47,474 nucleotides of DNA from Prevotella sp. GTDB taxonomy: Bacteria; Bacteroidota; Bacteroidia; Bacteroidales; Bacteroidaceae. This document shows positions 16,481 through 24,172 of this stretch, one piece after another. Below the pieces are notes generated by a model. That model worked only from the letters and a program-made list of their open reading frames with translations, ran no database searches and was not told the origin of the DNA. The position numbers and the translations under genes were made by a program. How positions within the stretch are numbered: the first letter of the stretch is position 1; each line of letters begins with the position of its first letter. Location: the NCBI GenBank assembly GCA_017483185.1, contig JAFULM010000027.1, positions 1 to 47,474 of the forward strand, in the 5' to 3' direction.

Positions 16481-17683
16481 TTATATTCCGAGCTTTTTGC
16501 GGATGTCCTTGGGGATGGCGTTCTTGTTGACCATGAAGTCCATCGTGTTTGCGATGATGAAGGTCTTGGTCATATACCATGTACCTTTGTAGTCGCCGTA
16601 CTCTCCCCAAGAGTTTTTCACCATGTAATACTCCTTTCCATACTGGTCTTTTGCCACACCGTAGATGAGCATACCGTGGTCGTCGGTCAGTTCCCAGTTG
16701 TCATAACGCTCCTGACGCATCTCCTGTGTCGGCACGATTTCGGGAGCCGTGCATCCCAGCGAGTCGTAGAGTTCGGTCTTCTTGTCTCTTGTCAGACGAA
16801 GCCAGCGTGCGGCGTCACTGCCGCTGAGGCTCTGGACCTGCTTCATGTCGTAAGCGTAGGCAGTGCCTTTGCGTGTGAATCCGTCTTCCGAGACGTCACC
16901 GCCCCATGCGATGGTGTAGCCGTTGTCGACAGCATTGTCGATGATGCGCTGCATGTCCTCCATCGGTACGTTCCATGACAGCGGGTTGCGCCAGTTGTCC
17001 TGGACCTCTACGGCAAATGCTGTGTAGAAAGGATGGTGTGTGTAGCTGGTGATGGTCACATAGTCGTTCCAATCGAGACCGAGGCTTGACGCAAACTGCT
17101 GCGGGGTGTATGTCTTGCCTTCATACTTGAACGTCTCGGGGCACTTGCCGAGGTAGGCGTCGAGGATGCCCTGCAGTCCGACTTTCCACTGGCCTGAGAT
17201 CTTTTTGGCTTCGCTTTTGGCGATAGTCGTCACGTAGGGAGTCATCACCTCAAAGAACTCGTTGAAATTGTGGAGTGAGTCGCCGTAAAGGCTTCCGGGG
17301 AAAGGCATGGCGTCCTCGGGGCAGATGCCGTAGTTCTGGAGAACGTAGAGCACGTCGTATGCCGAGCCGCCCTGTGAGAACTGGCAGTCGCCGTGGAGAC
17401 GGACAACCTGCTTGGCGCGGTCCATATAGTTCTTGTTTGCGACGAATGACTCGCAGAGGTCGTAGGTCTTTCCGGATTTCTTCAGTATCTCGCTCTCGAA
17501 ATACGACAGTGTCGAGTAGGCCCAGCAAGTGCCGCTGCGGTTTTGGTCCTTGATGCTCGTGATGGGGTTCTCCTTGATGGTGGTGAACACCGGCTTGTTC
17601 TTGTTGACGGAGTCTTTCTTCTCCTGTGCGTTGGCTCCCACGGCCATGAGGGCGATGAGAGACATGGTTAAAACTTTCTTCAT
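16481..17683 (-). CDS. Secreted C1 (bleomycin hydrolase/PepC-like) cysteine peptidase
   Basis: A 400-residue papain-superfamily peptidase of the C1B aminopeptidase C type. A signal peptide (MKKVLTMSLIALMAVGANAQ) places it in the periplasm, unlike cytoplasmic PepC of lactic acid bacteria. The catalytic Cys53 is in RSGTCWAYSTLSYFESE, the histidine in DDHGMLIYGVA and the asparagine in MVKNSWGEYGDYKGTWYMT. Residues EGG-like SQGGSAYDVLYVLQNYG are also typical. Such enzymes trim peptides from the N-terminus and are common in asaccharolytic or peptide-using Bacteroidota. It lies 63 bases downstream of the M24 aminopeptidase on the same strand, and no promoter is clear between them, so joint expression of two peptide-degrading enzymes is likely. 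Confidence 0.93.
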   Translation of the reverse strand: MKKVLTMSLIALMAVGANAQEKKDSVNKNKPVFTTIKENPITSIKDQNRSGTCWAYSTLSYFESEILKKSGKTYDLCESFVANKNYMDRAKQVVRLHGDCQFSQGGSAYDVLYVLQNYGICPEDAMPFPGSLYGDSLHNFNEFFEVMTPYVTTIAKSEAKKISGQWKVGLQGILDAYLGKCPETFKYEGKTYTPQQFASSLGLDWNDYVTITSYTHHPFYTAFAVEVQDNWRNPLSWNVPMEDMQRIIDNAVDNGYTIAWGGDVSEDGFTRKGTAYAYDMKQVQSLSGSDAARWLRLTRDKKTELYDSLGCTAPEIVPTQEMRQERYDNWELTDDHGMLIYGVAKDQYGKEYYMVKNSWGEYGDYKGTWYMTKTFIIANTMDFMVNKNAIPKDIRKKLGI

Positions 17684-17746
17684 GTTTGTTTGGTTGTTAT
17701 TTGATGTTTCGTTCTTCTATTATTGATGTGAAAAACGGCCGGATGC

Positions 17747-19138
17747 TTATGCCTCCATAAATTTTTCCACGTCCGCTGGATGATAGGGGATGCGATTTTT
17801 GCCGAGGAAGCGGCAGCCGTCTTTCGTTATCAGGATGTCATCCTCGATGCGTATGCCTCCGAAGTCCTTGTATGTCTCCAGCATGTCGAAGTTGAGCCAC
17901 TCCTTGCAGTGACCGCTGGCGCGCCATTCGTCGATGAGTGCGGGGATGAAATAGATGCCCGGCTCGTCGGTCATGACGAAGTTTTCCTCCAATCGGCGTC
18001 CCATGCGCAGACAGTTGGTGCCAAACTGTGTCGACGGGCGTGTCTCATCGTCAAATCCGACATACTCCTGTCCCAAGCCCTCCATGTCGTGGACGTCGAG
18101 ACCCATCATGTGACCGAGACCGTGTGGCAGGAACATGGCGTGGGCTCCGGCCCTTACGGCTTCTTCGGTGTCGCCCTTCATCAGACCGAGCTCTTTCAGA
18201 CGTTCGGTCATCAGGCGGCATACGTCCATGTGGACGTCATACCATCTCACGCCCGGACGTGCGACGTTGAGCGTGTGGTCATGACATTCTTCGACAATCT
18301 TGTAGATTTCCAGTTGACGCTCCGTAAACTTTCCCGAGACAGGATAAGTGCGGGTGTGGTCAGAGCAATAGTCGTCCAGCTCGCATCCTGCGTCACACAG
18401 AGTCAGACGGCCTGCCTCAAGCAGGTTGCCCGACGGTCCTCCGTGCATGACCTCACCGTGTTGGGTGAAAATGGTCGGGAAGCTCACTTTCTGCGAGTGT
18501 GAACCGGCGATGCCGTCCACCTGGCCACCGACGAAACGCTCGGTGACGCCCGGACGTGTCAGCTTCATGGCCGTGGTGTGCATCATGTAGCCCACCTCGC
18601 AGGCCCGTTCGATGGCGTCGATTTCCTGTTGTTCCTTTGTGGCACGCATCTTGACTACGGCCTTTATCAGTTCCAGTGAAGCGGATTCGCGCTGCAGACC
18701 CGGATGTATGCCCAGCAGGTCCATGATCTGTATCATGGTGTCATGCCGGTAGGGTGGCAGAAAATGGATTTTGCGGTGACTTTCCAGAGCCTTGTTGCAG
18801 ATGCTTTTGAGCTCTTTCATCGGTGCCGTGTGGGCCACGCCGCTTTGTGCGGCCATGTCGCTCACGCTGTCCACGGAACCGAACCAGACGATGTCTTCGA
18901 TATCGATGTCGTTGCCGATGAGTGTCTCGCTGTCGTTATCGATGTCAATGACTCCGACCAGTCCGTCACGATGGAGTCCGAAATAATATATGAAAGAGGA
19001 GTCCTGACGGAACGGATAGTATGCGTTTGATGGATAATTGGCCGGCGACTCGTTGTTGCCGAACAATATTATGATGCCGCTGTCCACAAGTTTTCGCAAC
19101 GTCGCGCGGCGGCGCACGTATGTATCAGTACTGAACAT
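17747..19138 (-). CDS. pepP: Xaa-Pro aminopeptidase (M24B)
   Basis: A 463-residue metalloaminopeptidase that removes N-terminal residues preceding proline. The N-terminal creatinase-type domain (residues 1-165) contains FRQDSSFIYYFGL. The C-terminal pita-bread domain shows the two-metal ligands: Asp residues in LCDAGCELDDYCSDHTRTYPVSG, His in LPHGLGHMMGLDVHDMEG, Glu in TDEPGIYF and Glu in GGIRIEDDILIT. No signal peptide is present, so it is cytoplasmic. Length fits E. coli PepP-like enzymes (about 440). It is first in a two-gene unit with the secreted C1 peptidase and is driven from the −7 box at 19177-19184. Confidence 0.94.
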   Translation of the reverse strand: MFSTDTYVRRRATLRKLVDSGIIILFGNNESPANYPSNAYYPFRQDSSFIYYFGLHRDGLVGVIDIDNDSETLIGNDIDIEDIVWFGSVDSVSDMAAQSGVAHTAPMKELKSICNKALESHRKIHFLPPYRHDTMIQIMDLLGIHPGLQRESASLELIKAVVKMRATKEQQEIDAIERACEVGYMMHTTAMKLTRPGVTERFVGGQVDGIAGSHSQKVSFPTIFTQHGEVMHGGPSGNLLEAGRLTLCDAGCELDDYCSDHTRTYPVSGKFTERQLEIYKIVEECHDHTLNVARPGVRWYDVHMDVCRLMTERLKELGLMKGDTEEAVRAGAHAMFLPHGLGHMMGLDVHDMEGLGQEYVGFDDETRPSTQFGTNCLRMGRRLEENFVMTDEPGIYFIPALIDEWRASGHCKEWLNFDMLETYKDFGGIRIEDDILITKDGCRFLGKNRIPYHPADVEKFMEA

Positions 19139-19176
19139 AACAACGTAAATTAGTGTCTCTAATGTTTATTGTTGTG

Positions 19177-19214
19177 CAAAGATATACTATTTTTGTTGAA
19201 AATCAGTACCTTTG
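19177..19214. promoter_or_regulatory. Overlapping divergent promoters, M24 peptidase / patatin
   Basis: On the minus strand TATCTTTG (19184-19177) serves the aminopeptidase. On the plus strand TACCTTTG (19207-19214) serves the patatin gene at 19236. The two −7 boxes are only 22 bases apart and face away from each other, so polymerase binding at one would hinder the other. Confidence 0.65.
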
Positions 19215-19235
19215 CACTTAAATTTAGGCAAAATA

Positions 19236-20078
19236 ATGCAAATAGACAGAAACACGGGACTTGTGCTCGAAGGTGGTGGCATGCGAGGGGTGTTCACAAG
19301 CGGAGTCCTTGACGCATTCATGAAGTATGAACGTTATTTCCGTTATGTCGTCGCCGTGTCGGCCGGGGCATGCAACGGTATGTCGTATATCAGTCGGCAG
19401 CCGCGGCGTGCGCGCATATCAAATATAGACATGCTCGTCAAGTATGACTATCTTGGTGTACGCCAGCTTGTCTCTCATGGTTGTATCTATGATCCGGAAC
19501 TGCTCTATGAGCGTTTTCCCAACACACTCGTGCCGTTCGACTATGACACTTATTTCGCCAATGCCGGTACTTTCGAAGTTGTCACGACCAACTGTCTGAC
19601 CGGTCTTGCCGAATATCTCACGGAGTCGTCCGACCGCAACCGTGCGATAGACATCGTGCATGCCAGCAGCAGTCTGCCGTTTGTCTGCAAGACGATCACG
19701 GTCGACGGGGTTCCTATGCTTGACGGTGGCATTGTCGACAGCATCCCAGTCATGAGGGCCATCGAGCAGGGCCATCAGCGGAATGTCGTCATCTGTACTC
19801 GCAACCGTGGTTACCGCAGCACCGGACATGACCGCAAAATCCCCAAATTCATTTATAGGAGTTATCCCCGTCTGCGCGTGGCCTTGAGCCGTCGCATCGC
19901 CGTCTACAACGAGCAGCTGGCTATGGTGGAGCGCATGGAGGACGAGGGCCGCATCATCTGCATCCGTCCGAAACGCGAGATGGACGTGGAGCGCATGACC
20001 AAAGATGCCGAACGGCTGGAAGCCCTTTATGAGGAAGGCTTCCGGTTGGGCTGCGAATTTTGTGAGAAATACGGCTGA
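19236..20078 (+). CDS. Patatin-like phospholipase (YjjU type)
   Basis: A 280-residue patatin-family serine hydrolase. The oxyanion loop is LEGGGMRGVFTSG (residues 11-23), the nucleophile is Ser42 in VVAVSAGACNG, and the dyad aspartate is Asp163 in MLDGGIVDSIP. The family hydrolyses acyl esters of phospholipids. There is no signal peptide. The start at 19236 (MQIDRNTGLVLEGGG) is preferred to a TTG-initiated frame at 19212 because that codon lies in the −7 box. A second, related patatin is encoded 2 kb away on the opposite strand (21806-22675), with the same GLVLEGG start, SRQPxRA motif and DGGxxDSIP; they are probably an ancient duplicate pair. Confidence 0.9.
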   Translation: MQIDRNTGLVLEGGGMRGVFTSGVLDAFMKYERYFRYVVAVSAGACNGMSYISRQPRRARISNIDMLVKYDYLGVRQLVSHGCIYDPELLYERFPNTLVPFDYDTYFANAGTFEVVTTNCLTGLAEYLTESSDRNRAIDIVHASSSLPFVCKTITVDGVPMLDGGIVDSIPVMRAIEQGHQRNVVICTRNRGYRSTGHDRKIPKFIYRSYPRLRVALSRRIAVYNEQLAMVERMEDEGRIICIRPKREMDVERMTKDAERLEALYEEGFRLGCEFCEKYG

Positions 20079-20181
20079 TAACCATTCAGCGGTTTTTGTA
20101 ACATCTTTACTTTTGTCAATAAACGACATGTAAAAAATATGTGATCGTTTAAGAGAAAGAGCCTTTTCTCTTGCTGGCGGC

Positions 20182-20406
20182 AGAGATGCGGTTAATGCGC
20201 GAAAAAGCCAACCTACGAGCGGAATGAACATTGGGATGAGCACTGGGAGGGCAGGCTTCCAGCCTGCCCAAATCCTCAAAATCCTCCTCGTTCATATTGT
20301 TGCTAATATTATTATTGTTGGCAGGCTGGAAGCCTGCCCTCCCAGTGCTCATCCCAATGTTCATTCCGCTTGTAGGTTGGCTCTTTCGCGCATTAACCGC
20401 ATCTCT
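20182..20406. repeat. 225-bp palindromic element with 87-bp arms
   Basis: Left arm 20182-20268 and right arm 20320-20406 are nearly perfect reverse complements, with a 51-base AT-rich spacer. Each arm contains GCGCGAAAAAGCCAACCTAC or its counterpart, a GAATGAACATTGGGATGAGC segment and, next to the spacer, the nested palindrome GGCAGGCT-tcc-AGCCTGCC. No open reading frame with gene character is present. The nested GGCAGGCT core resembles REP-type repeats; a transposase-mobilised palindrome or MITE is likely. It lies between the patatin stop and the GC-rich element, in a convergent interval. Confidence 0.88.
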
Positions 20407-20599
20407 TATGTCTGGTCTTTAAGTACATTTGGCATGTCCGTAACTTGCTCTTTCATAGGCATAAAGGCACGAAAATATTTCAGATACGCAAGAAATAAAG
20501 GTTCTTCTCTAATTGTTGTAAGTATTAGTCCCAAATGCCATAGATGACGTTACGAGTATATCACCTACCGCTGAATAGTTACTACGGGTAACGGAGATT

Positions 20600-20898
20600 G
20601 TTAAAAACTCGGAATTATTCTTACAAACGCCCTCCATTTTAACACGACTTTTTGTAGAAAAAGTCTTTCGGTCGCAAATATGCGAGTTTTGCGCGTGCAT
20701 CTTTTTCTCGCTGAGACACAATGTGTTATGTCGAAAATCATCAAAGTGTGCAATGATTTCACGGATTTTTCCGAGCAATAAGGGCCTTACGGCTTTACAA
20801 CGGGGCGCTCGTTGGATTGCGACGGCGTGCTCGCGGGAAGACAACGGCGTGCTCGTTGCGACCCCGGGAGGCCCTCCTTGGTCGGAGATTGGTCGGGA
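20600..20898. repeat. GC-rich modular intergenic element, copy 1
   Basis: An AT-rich left part (20600-20770) and a GC-rich core (about 20779-20898) made of variants of CAACGGCGTGCTCGTTGCGA, closed by CCCGGGAGGCCC. The left part aligns with 43215-43330: both have AACGCC(C)TCCATTTT, GGTCGCAAATAT or near, GCGCGTGCA, and GTTATGTCG followed by AAAATC. Short frames across the core are by-products of its composition. 20407-20599 contains nothing else that can be supported. Confidence 0.65.
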
Positions 20899-20910
20899 AA
20901 AATGAAAAAA

Positions 20911-20943
20911 CGGGACCGCCGAGTCGTTTTTTCGGCGGTCCCG
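20911..20943. terminator. Bidirectional terminator next to trmD
   Basis: A 12-bp stem CGGGACCGCCGA (20911-20922) with TCGGCGGTCCCG (20932-20943), preceded by A-rich and followed by T-rich sequence. It would stop transcripts from trmD and from the plus strand. Confidence 0.8.
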
Positions 20944-21016
20944 CGTCATTTTTTGCGAGTTCTCAAGTGTTAAATTTAACAATCTTTTTCTGACAGCTCC
21001 CTTTGGCTTTTTCGGT

Positions 21017-21691
21017 CTATTTGAGCAGGTCCGGTCTCAACTTTTGCGTCCGTTCCAAGGCCTGCTCCATTTCCCAAGCCTTGATTTTTGCTTCGTTGCC
21101 GCTGAGAAGTATGTCCGGCACTTTCCATCCCTTGTAGTCTGCCGGGCGTGTGTATATAGGGGCGGAGAGCATGTCGTCCTGGAAACAGTCGGACAGTGCG
21201 CTTTGCTCGTCGCCGATGACGCCGGGGACGATGCGGACGATGGCGTCGGCCATGACCGCGGCAGCCAGTTCGCCGCCGGTCAGAACATAGTCGCCGATGC
21301 TGATTTCGCGGGTGATGAGGTGGTCGCGGACGCGCTGGTCGATGCCCTTGTAGTGGCCGCAGAGTATGATCAGGTTGCCCTTCATGGACAGCTCGTTGGC
21401 CACATGCTGGTCAAAGCGCTCGCCGTCGGGTGATGTGAAGATGACTTCATCATAGTCGCGTTCGGCTTTCAGAGCCGAGATTGCCCGGTCGATCGGTTCA
21501 CACTGCATGACCATGCCGGCAAATCCACCGTATGGATAGTCGTCGACGCGACGCCACTTGTCTGTGGTGTAGTCGCGCAGATTGTGAAGGTGTATCTCTG
21601 CCAGCCCCTTCTTTTGGGCACGTGCCAGAATGGATTCGTTGACGAAGCCTTCCAGCATTTCCGGCAAAACGGTGATAATGTCTATTCTCAT
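21017..21691 (-). CDS. trmD: tRNA (guanine-37-N1)-methyltransferase
   Basis: TrmD (224 residues) methylates G37 next to the anticodon in tRNAs reading CNN and some other codons, preventing +1 frameshifting. The SPOUT knot is evident: [58 protein letters not shown], followed by the SxSF-like loop and the C-terminal helical domain with the [13 protein letters not shown] motif. The first part contains [21 protein letters not shown], where most homologues have GGGAGM. It is last in a minus-strand cluster after rlmH, another RNA methyltransferase, and a patatin gene, with a 114-base gap that shows no promoter. Confidence 0.96.
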   Translation of the reverse strand: MRIDIITVLPEMLEGFVNESILARAQKKGLAEIHLHNLRDYTTDKWRRVDDYPYGGFAGMVMQCEPIDRAISALKAERDYDEVIFTSPDGERFDQHVANELSMKGNLIILCGHYKGIDQRVRDHLITREISIGDYVLTGGELAAAVMADAIVRIVPGVIGDEQSALSDCFQDDMLSAPIYTRPADYKGWKVPDILLSGNEAKIKAWEMEQALERTQKLRPDLLK

Positions 21692-21805
21692 ATTGTTGTC
21701 ACGATATTGGTGATGTTTGTCCTGTACTGTCTTTTGTGGATTTCCTTATAGGAATATTTCTGTTCTCCTGTCCGTTCGGATGTCTTTCGGGTGGTGTCTG
21801 CGACT

Positions 21806-22675
21806 TCAATCCTGTGCGAAGAAGTCTTTTATCCTGTCTATCTGTCGCATTGCCGTCTCACGTCCGATGGCATGAACCCGCCTCATCTCTTCCGCGTCGT
21901 GGGAAATGTGGCCTATGGGTAGCGGGGCGTCGGGACGGATGACCATGCAGCGCCCTTCCTGTTCGGCTTGTCGGACATAAGCCGTCTGGGCGTTGTACAT
22001 CTTGTGGCGGTTGGCCATCGCGCGAGCCATCTCAGGGTGCTTGCGCAGGGCGAAGCGTATCAGAGGCATGAGACGGCCGGGGTGCTTGACATATCCGTCG
22101 GGTTGGGTGAGGATGACGAGATTGCGCTTGTAGCCGATTGACTCGAAATACTTGAGCGGTATGGAGTCGGCCACACCGCCGTCCAACAGACTCCGGCCGT
22201 CGAGACTGACGATGCGTGACACGACGGGCATGGATGCGGAGGCGCGTACCCAGTCGAAAAACTCGTGTCCGCTACGCTCACATCTCTTATATACGGCGCG
22301 TCCGGTGGCCACGTCGGTGCAAACGAGATAAAATTCCATAGGGTTGCGTCCGAATGTTTCGCCGTCGAAAATGTCATATTCCGTGGGTACGGTGTGGTAG
22401 GCGAACTCGGCATTGAAGATGTTGCCCGTGGTGAGCAGCGAACGCAGGCTGCAGTAGCGCTTGTCGCGGGCGAAACGCATGTTGTAGCGCAGGGCTCGTC
22501 CGGGTTGGCGCGACTTGTAGTTGCATCCGAACGCTGCTCCTGCGGAGACGCCGATGATGCCGTCCGGCTCGATGGCGTGTTCCATCATCACGTCAAGTAT
22601 CCCGGCGGTGAACAAGCCGCGCAAAGCTCCTCCCTCAAGGACGAGACCTCTCTTCGTATGGTTGTCTGTGTGCAT
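21806..22675 (-). CDS. Patatin-like phospholipase, second copy
   Basis: A 289-residue patatin-family hydrolase. The oxyanion loop is LEGGALRGLFTAG, the nucleophile is Ser44 in GVSAGAAFG, and the dyad aspartate is Asp165 in SLLDGGVADSIPLKY. No signal peptide or membrane segment is seen. ATG 22675 is chosen because the longer frame to 22738 would overlap rlmH by 40 bases; from 22675 the gene begins 23 bases after rlmH. It resembles the YjjU-type patatin at 19236-20078 but is clearly diverged. Its place among housekeeping RNA-modification genes suggests cotranscription, not functional linkage. Confidence 0.9.
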   Translation of the reverse strand: MHTDNHTKRGLVLEGGALRGLFTAGILDVMMEHAIEPDGIIGVSAGAAFGCNYKSRQPGRALRYNMRFARDKRYCSLRSLLTTGNIFNAEFAYHTVPTEYDIFDGETFGRNPMEFYLVCTDVATGRAVYKRCERSGHEFFDWVRASASMPVVSRIVSLDGRSLLDGGVADSIPLKYFESIGYKRNLVILTQPDGYVKHPGRLMPLIRFALRKHPEMARAMANRHKMYNAQTAYVRQAEQEGRCMVIRPDAPLPIGHISHDAEEMRRVHAIGRETAMRQIDRIKDFFAQD

Positions 22676-22698
22676 GACGTCGTTGATATGTTGAACGT

Positions 22699-23169
22699 TT
22701 ATTCGTGATGGTATGGTTCGCCGTTGATGATAGTGCATGCCCGATATACCTGTTCGGTGAAAATGAGGCGTACCATTTGGTGGGAAAAAGTCATTTTGGA
22801 TAGGGAAATCTTTTCGTTGGCCCTGTCATATATGCGGTCGGAGAATCCGTAAGGGCCGCCGATGACGAAGACCAGTCGTCGGGAGGTGTTGCGCTTCTGC
22901 TCGAGCCACTTGGCGAACTCCACACTGCGGAACTCGCTGCCATGCTCGTCCAGGAGTACGACGGTATCGGATGGCTGGAGTTGTTTGGCTATAAGGTCTC
23001 CTTCCATCTGTTTCTGCTGTTGTTCTGTCAGTTTTTTTGTGTTCTTCAGTTCCGGTATTGTGATGATATCGAACGGCATGTAGTGGGCTATACGTTCGGT
23101 ATAGTCATTGATGCCGGCAGCAAAATGCTTGTTGACCGTTTTTCCGACGAGTATCAAAATGGTCTTCAT
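22699..23169 (-). CDS. rlmH: 23S rRNA pseudouridine-1915 N3-methyltransferase
   Basis: RlmH (156 residues) is the SPOUT methyltransferase that modifies pseudouridine 1915 in helix 69 of 23S rRNA on the assembled ribosome. The family features are VVLLDEHGSEFRSVEFAKWL, LVFVIGGPYGFSDRIYDRA (SAM-binding knot) and the C-terminal SLSKMTFSHQMVRLIFTEQVYRA followed by YHHE, the conserved terminal Tyr-His. Length is exactly that of the family. It begins four bases after the DUF4491 stop, indicating translational coupling. Confidence 0.97.
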   Translation of the reverse strand: MKTILILVGKTVNKHFAAGINDYTERIAHYMPFDIITIPELKNTKKLTEQQQKQMEGDLIAKQLQPSDTVVLLDEHGSEFRSVEFAKWLEQKRNTSRRLVFVIGGPYGFSDRIYDRANEKISLSKMTFSHQMVRLIFTEQVYRACTIINGEPYHHE

Positions 23170-23173
23170 GCTG

Positions 23174-23470
23174 TTACTTGTATTCGTGTTCGCGTTTCGG
23201 ATTCATGGGAAACCAGCCTTTTCTGACCCGCTCTTTTTGCTCAAAAAGTTCACCGATGGACCACAGGCATGATGCACCGAGGACACCGAGAATGGATGAC
23301 ACAATGACGTTTTCGACAAAAAGGGCGGCTGCCACGGATACGATGCCGGCTATAAGAAACAGCCACCAGAAGCGGGTGCCGGTGTGGTATTCGGTTTTGA
23401 TGACAATGGGATGGAATATCCCGATGATTAAGAATGTGCTGACGGCGATGATAATACCTGTGAAATACAT
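23174..23470 (-). CDS. DUF4491 membrane protein
   Basis: A 98-residue inner-membrane protein of the DUF4491 family, confined mainly to Bacteroidota and some Firmicutes; function unknown. Three hydrophobic segments are visible (about residues 3-22, 34-52 and 57-72). The family signature is FHPIVIKTEYHTGTRFWW near the N-terminus and GASCLWSIGELFEQKERV followed by GWFPMNPKR at the C-terminus. It is packed between the LolA-like gene (19-base gap) and rlmH (4-base gap). Confidence 0.88.
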   Translation of the reverse strand: MYFTGIIIAVSTFLIIGIFHPIVIKTEYHTGTRFWWLFLIAGIVSVAAALFVENVIVSSILGVLGASCLWSIGELFEQKERVRKGWFPMNPKREHEYK

Positions 23471-23489
23471 ATTGTTCGGAGCTTCTGGC

Positions 23490-24089
23490 TTATCTTAGGT
23501 CGATGATTTCAACGCCCGGATAAGCTTTGGAGTTGAAAAGAAATTGGCTGTCGCTGAGTGTCGTTTTCTTGAAATTGCTGACAATGATGGTATTCCACTT
23601 GTTGCCATGACGCATCTTGACCTGTGACGGTATATATGAAGCCTTGTTCACGTGGATATACATCTCCTGTATTTTGCGGCTTTTGTCTGTCGCCGTGAGA
23701 TGCACTTGATATTCCTTACCGACGGTCTTCATGTCGTATTTATAGCCGTTACGGTAGATGTTGATGAAGTTGTAGGGATTGATGGCTGCGAGTTCGTTTG
23801 CGGTAGGATTGCTTATGTTGACCTCGTTGTTGCGTTTCATGAGTGTCCATTGGGTCTTGCCGTCAAACCAGACGGAGACTTGTGGTGTTGAAGCGTGAAA
23901 CTTCTGGCCTTTCACGGCTATTGTTCCGCTGAGGTTGCCGTATTGGTTGCCGGCGATTTTGAAATCGGCAGAGACGCCGTTTTTGTGACTTATTGTGGCT
24001 GCGGTCTTGTCGAGAACTGTTTTTGCGGATTGCGCGACAATGACATTACATATTAATGTCATTATGGATATGAAGACTATTCTTCTCAT
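23490..24089 (-). CDS. LolA-like outer-membrane lipoprotein carrier
   Basis: A 199-residue periplasmic protein with a signal peptide (MRRIVFISIMTLICNVIVAQ). The rest follows the LolA/LolB fold pattern: VLDKTAATISHKNGVSADFKI, SGTIAVKGQKFHASTP, VSVWFDGKTQWTLMKRNNEVNISNPT, ending in a strand-rich region with IVSNFKKTTLSDSQFLFNSKAYPGVEIIDLR split at the Phe. LolA carries lipoproteins across the periplasm. The immediate neighbour upstream is ftsK, and the ftsK-lolA order is also found in proteobacteria, which supports the assignment despite low similarity. Confidence 0.85.
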   Translation of the reverse strand: MRRIVFISIMTLICNVIVAQSAKTVLDKTAATISHKNGVSADFKIAGNQYGNLSGTIAVKGQKFHASTPQVSVWFDGKTQWTLMKRNNEVNISNPTANELAAINPYNFINIYRNGYKYDMKTVGKEYQVHLTATDKSRKIQEMYIHVNKASYIPSQVKMRHGNKWNTIIVSNFKKTTLSDSQFLFNSKAYPGVEIIDLR

Positions 24090-24172
24090 ATTGGTATGAT
24101 ATTGTTGTTAATATGTACTGCTGCGTGGTGAATAGGGCCCGTCGTTCCTTTCATCGGGATAGTTCGGAAAAA

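Noticed and set aside
20149-20364. Open frames on both strands across the 87-bp-arm palindrome (…GRLEACPPSAHPNVHS and similar)
   Set aside because: They are mirror translations of the two repeat arms. Both strands give the same peptide, as expected of a palindrome, and none has a plausible start or domain.
20509-20982. A 157-codon minus-strand frame through the GC-rich element and terminator
   Set aside because: It runs through a clear terminator hairpin and a repeat; residue content follows base composition and no family pattern is seen.
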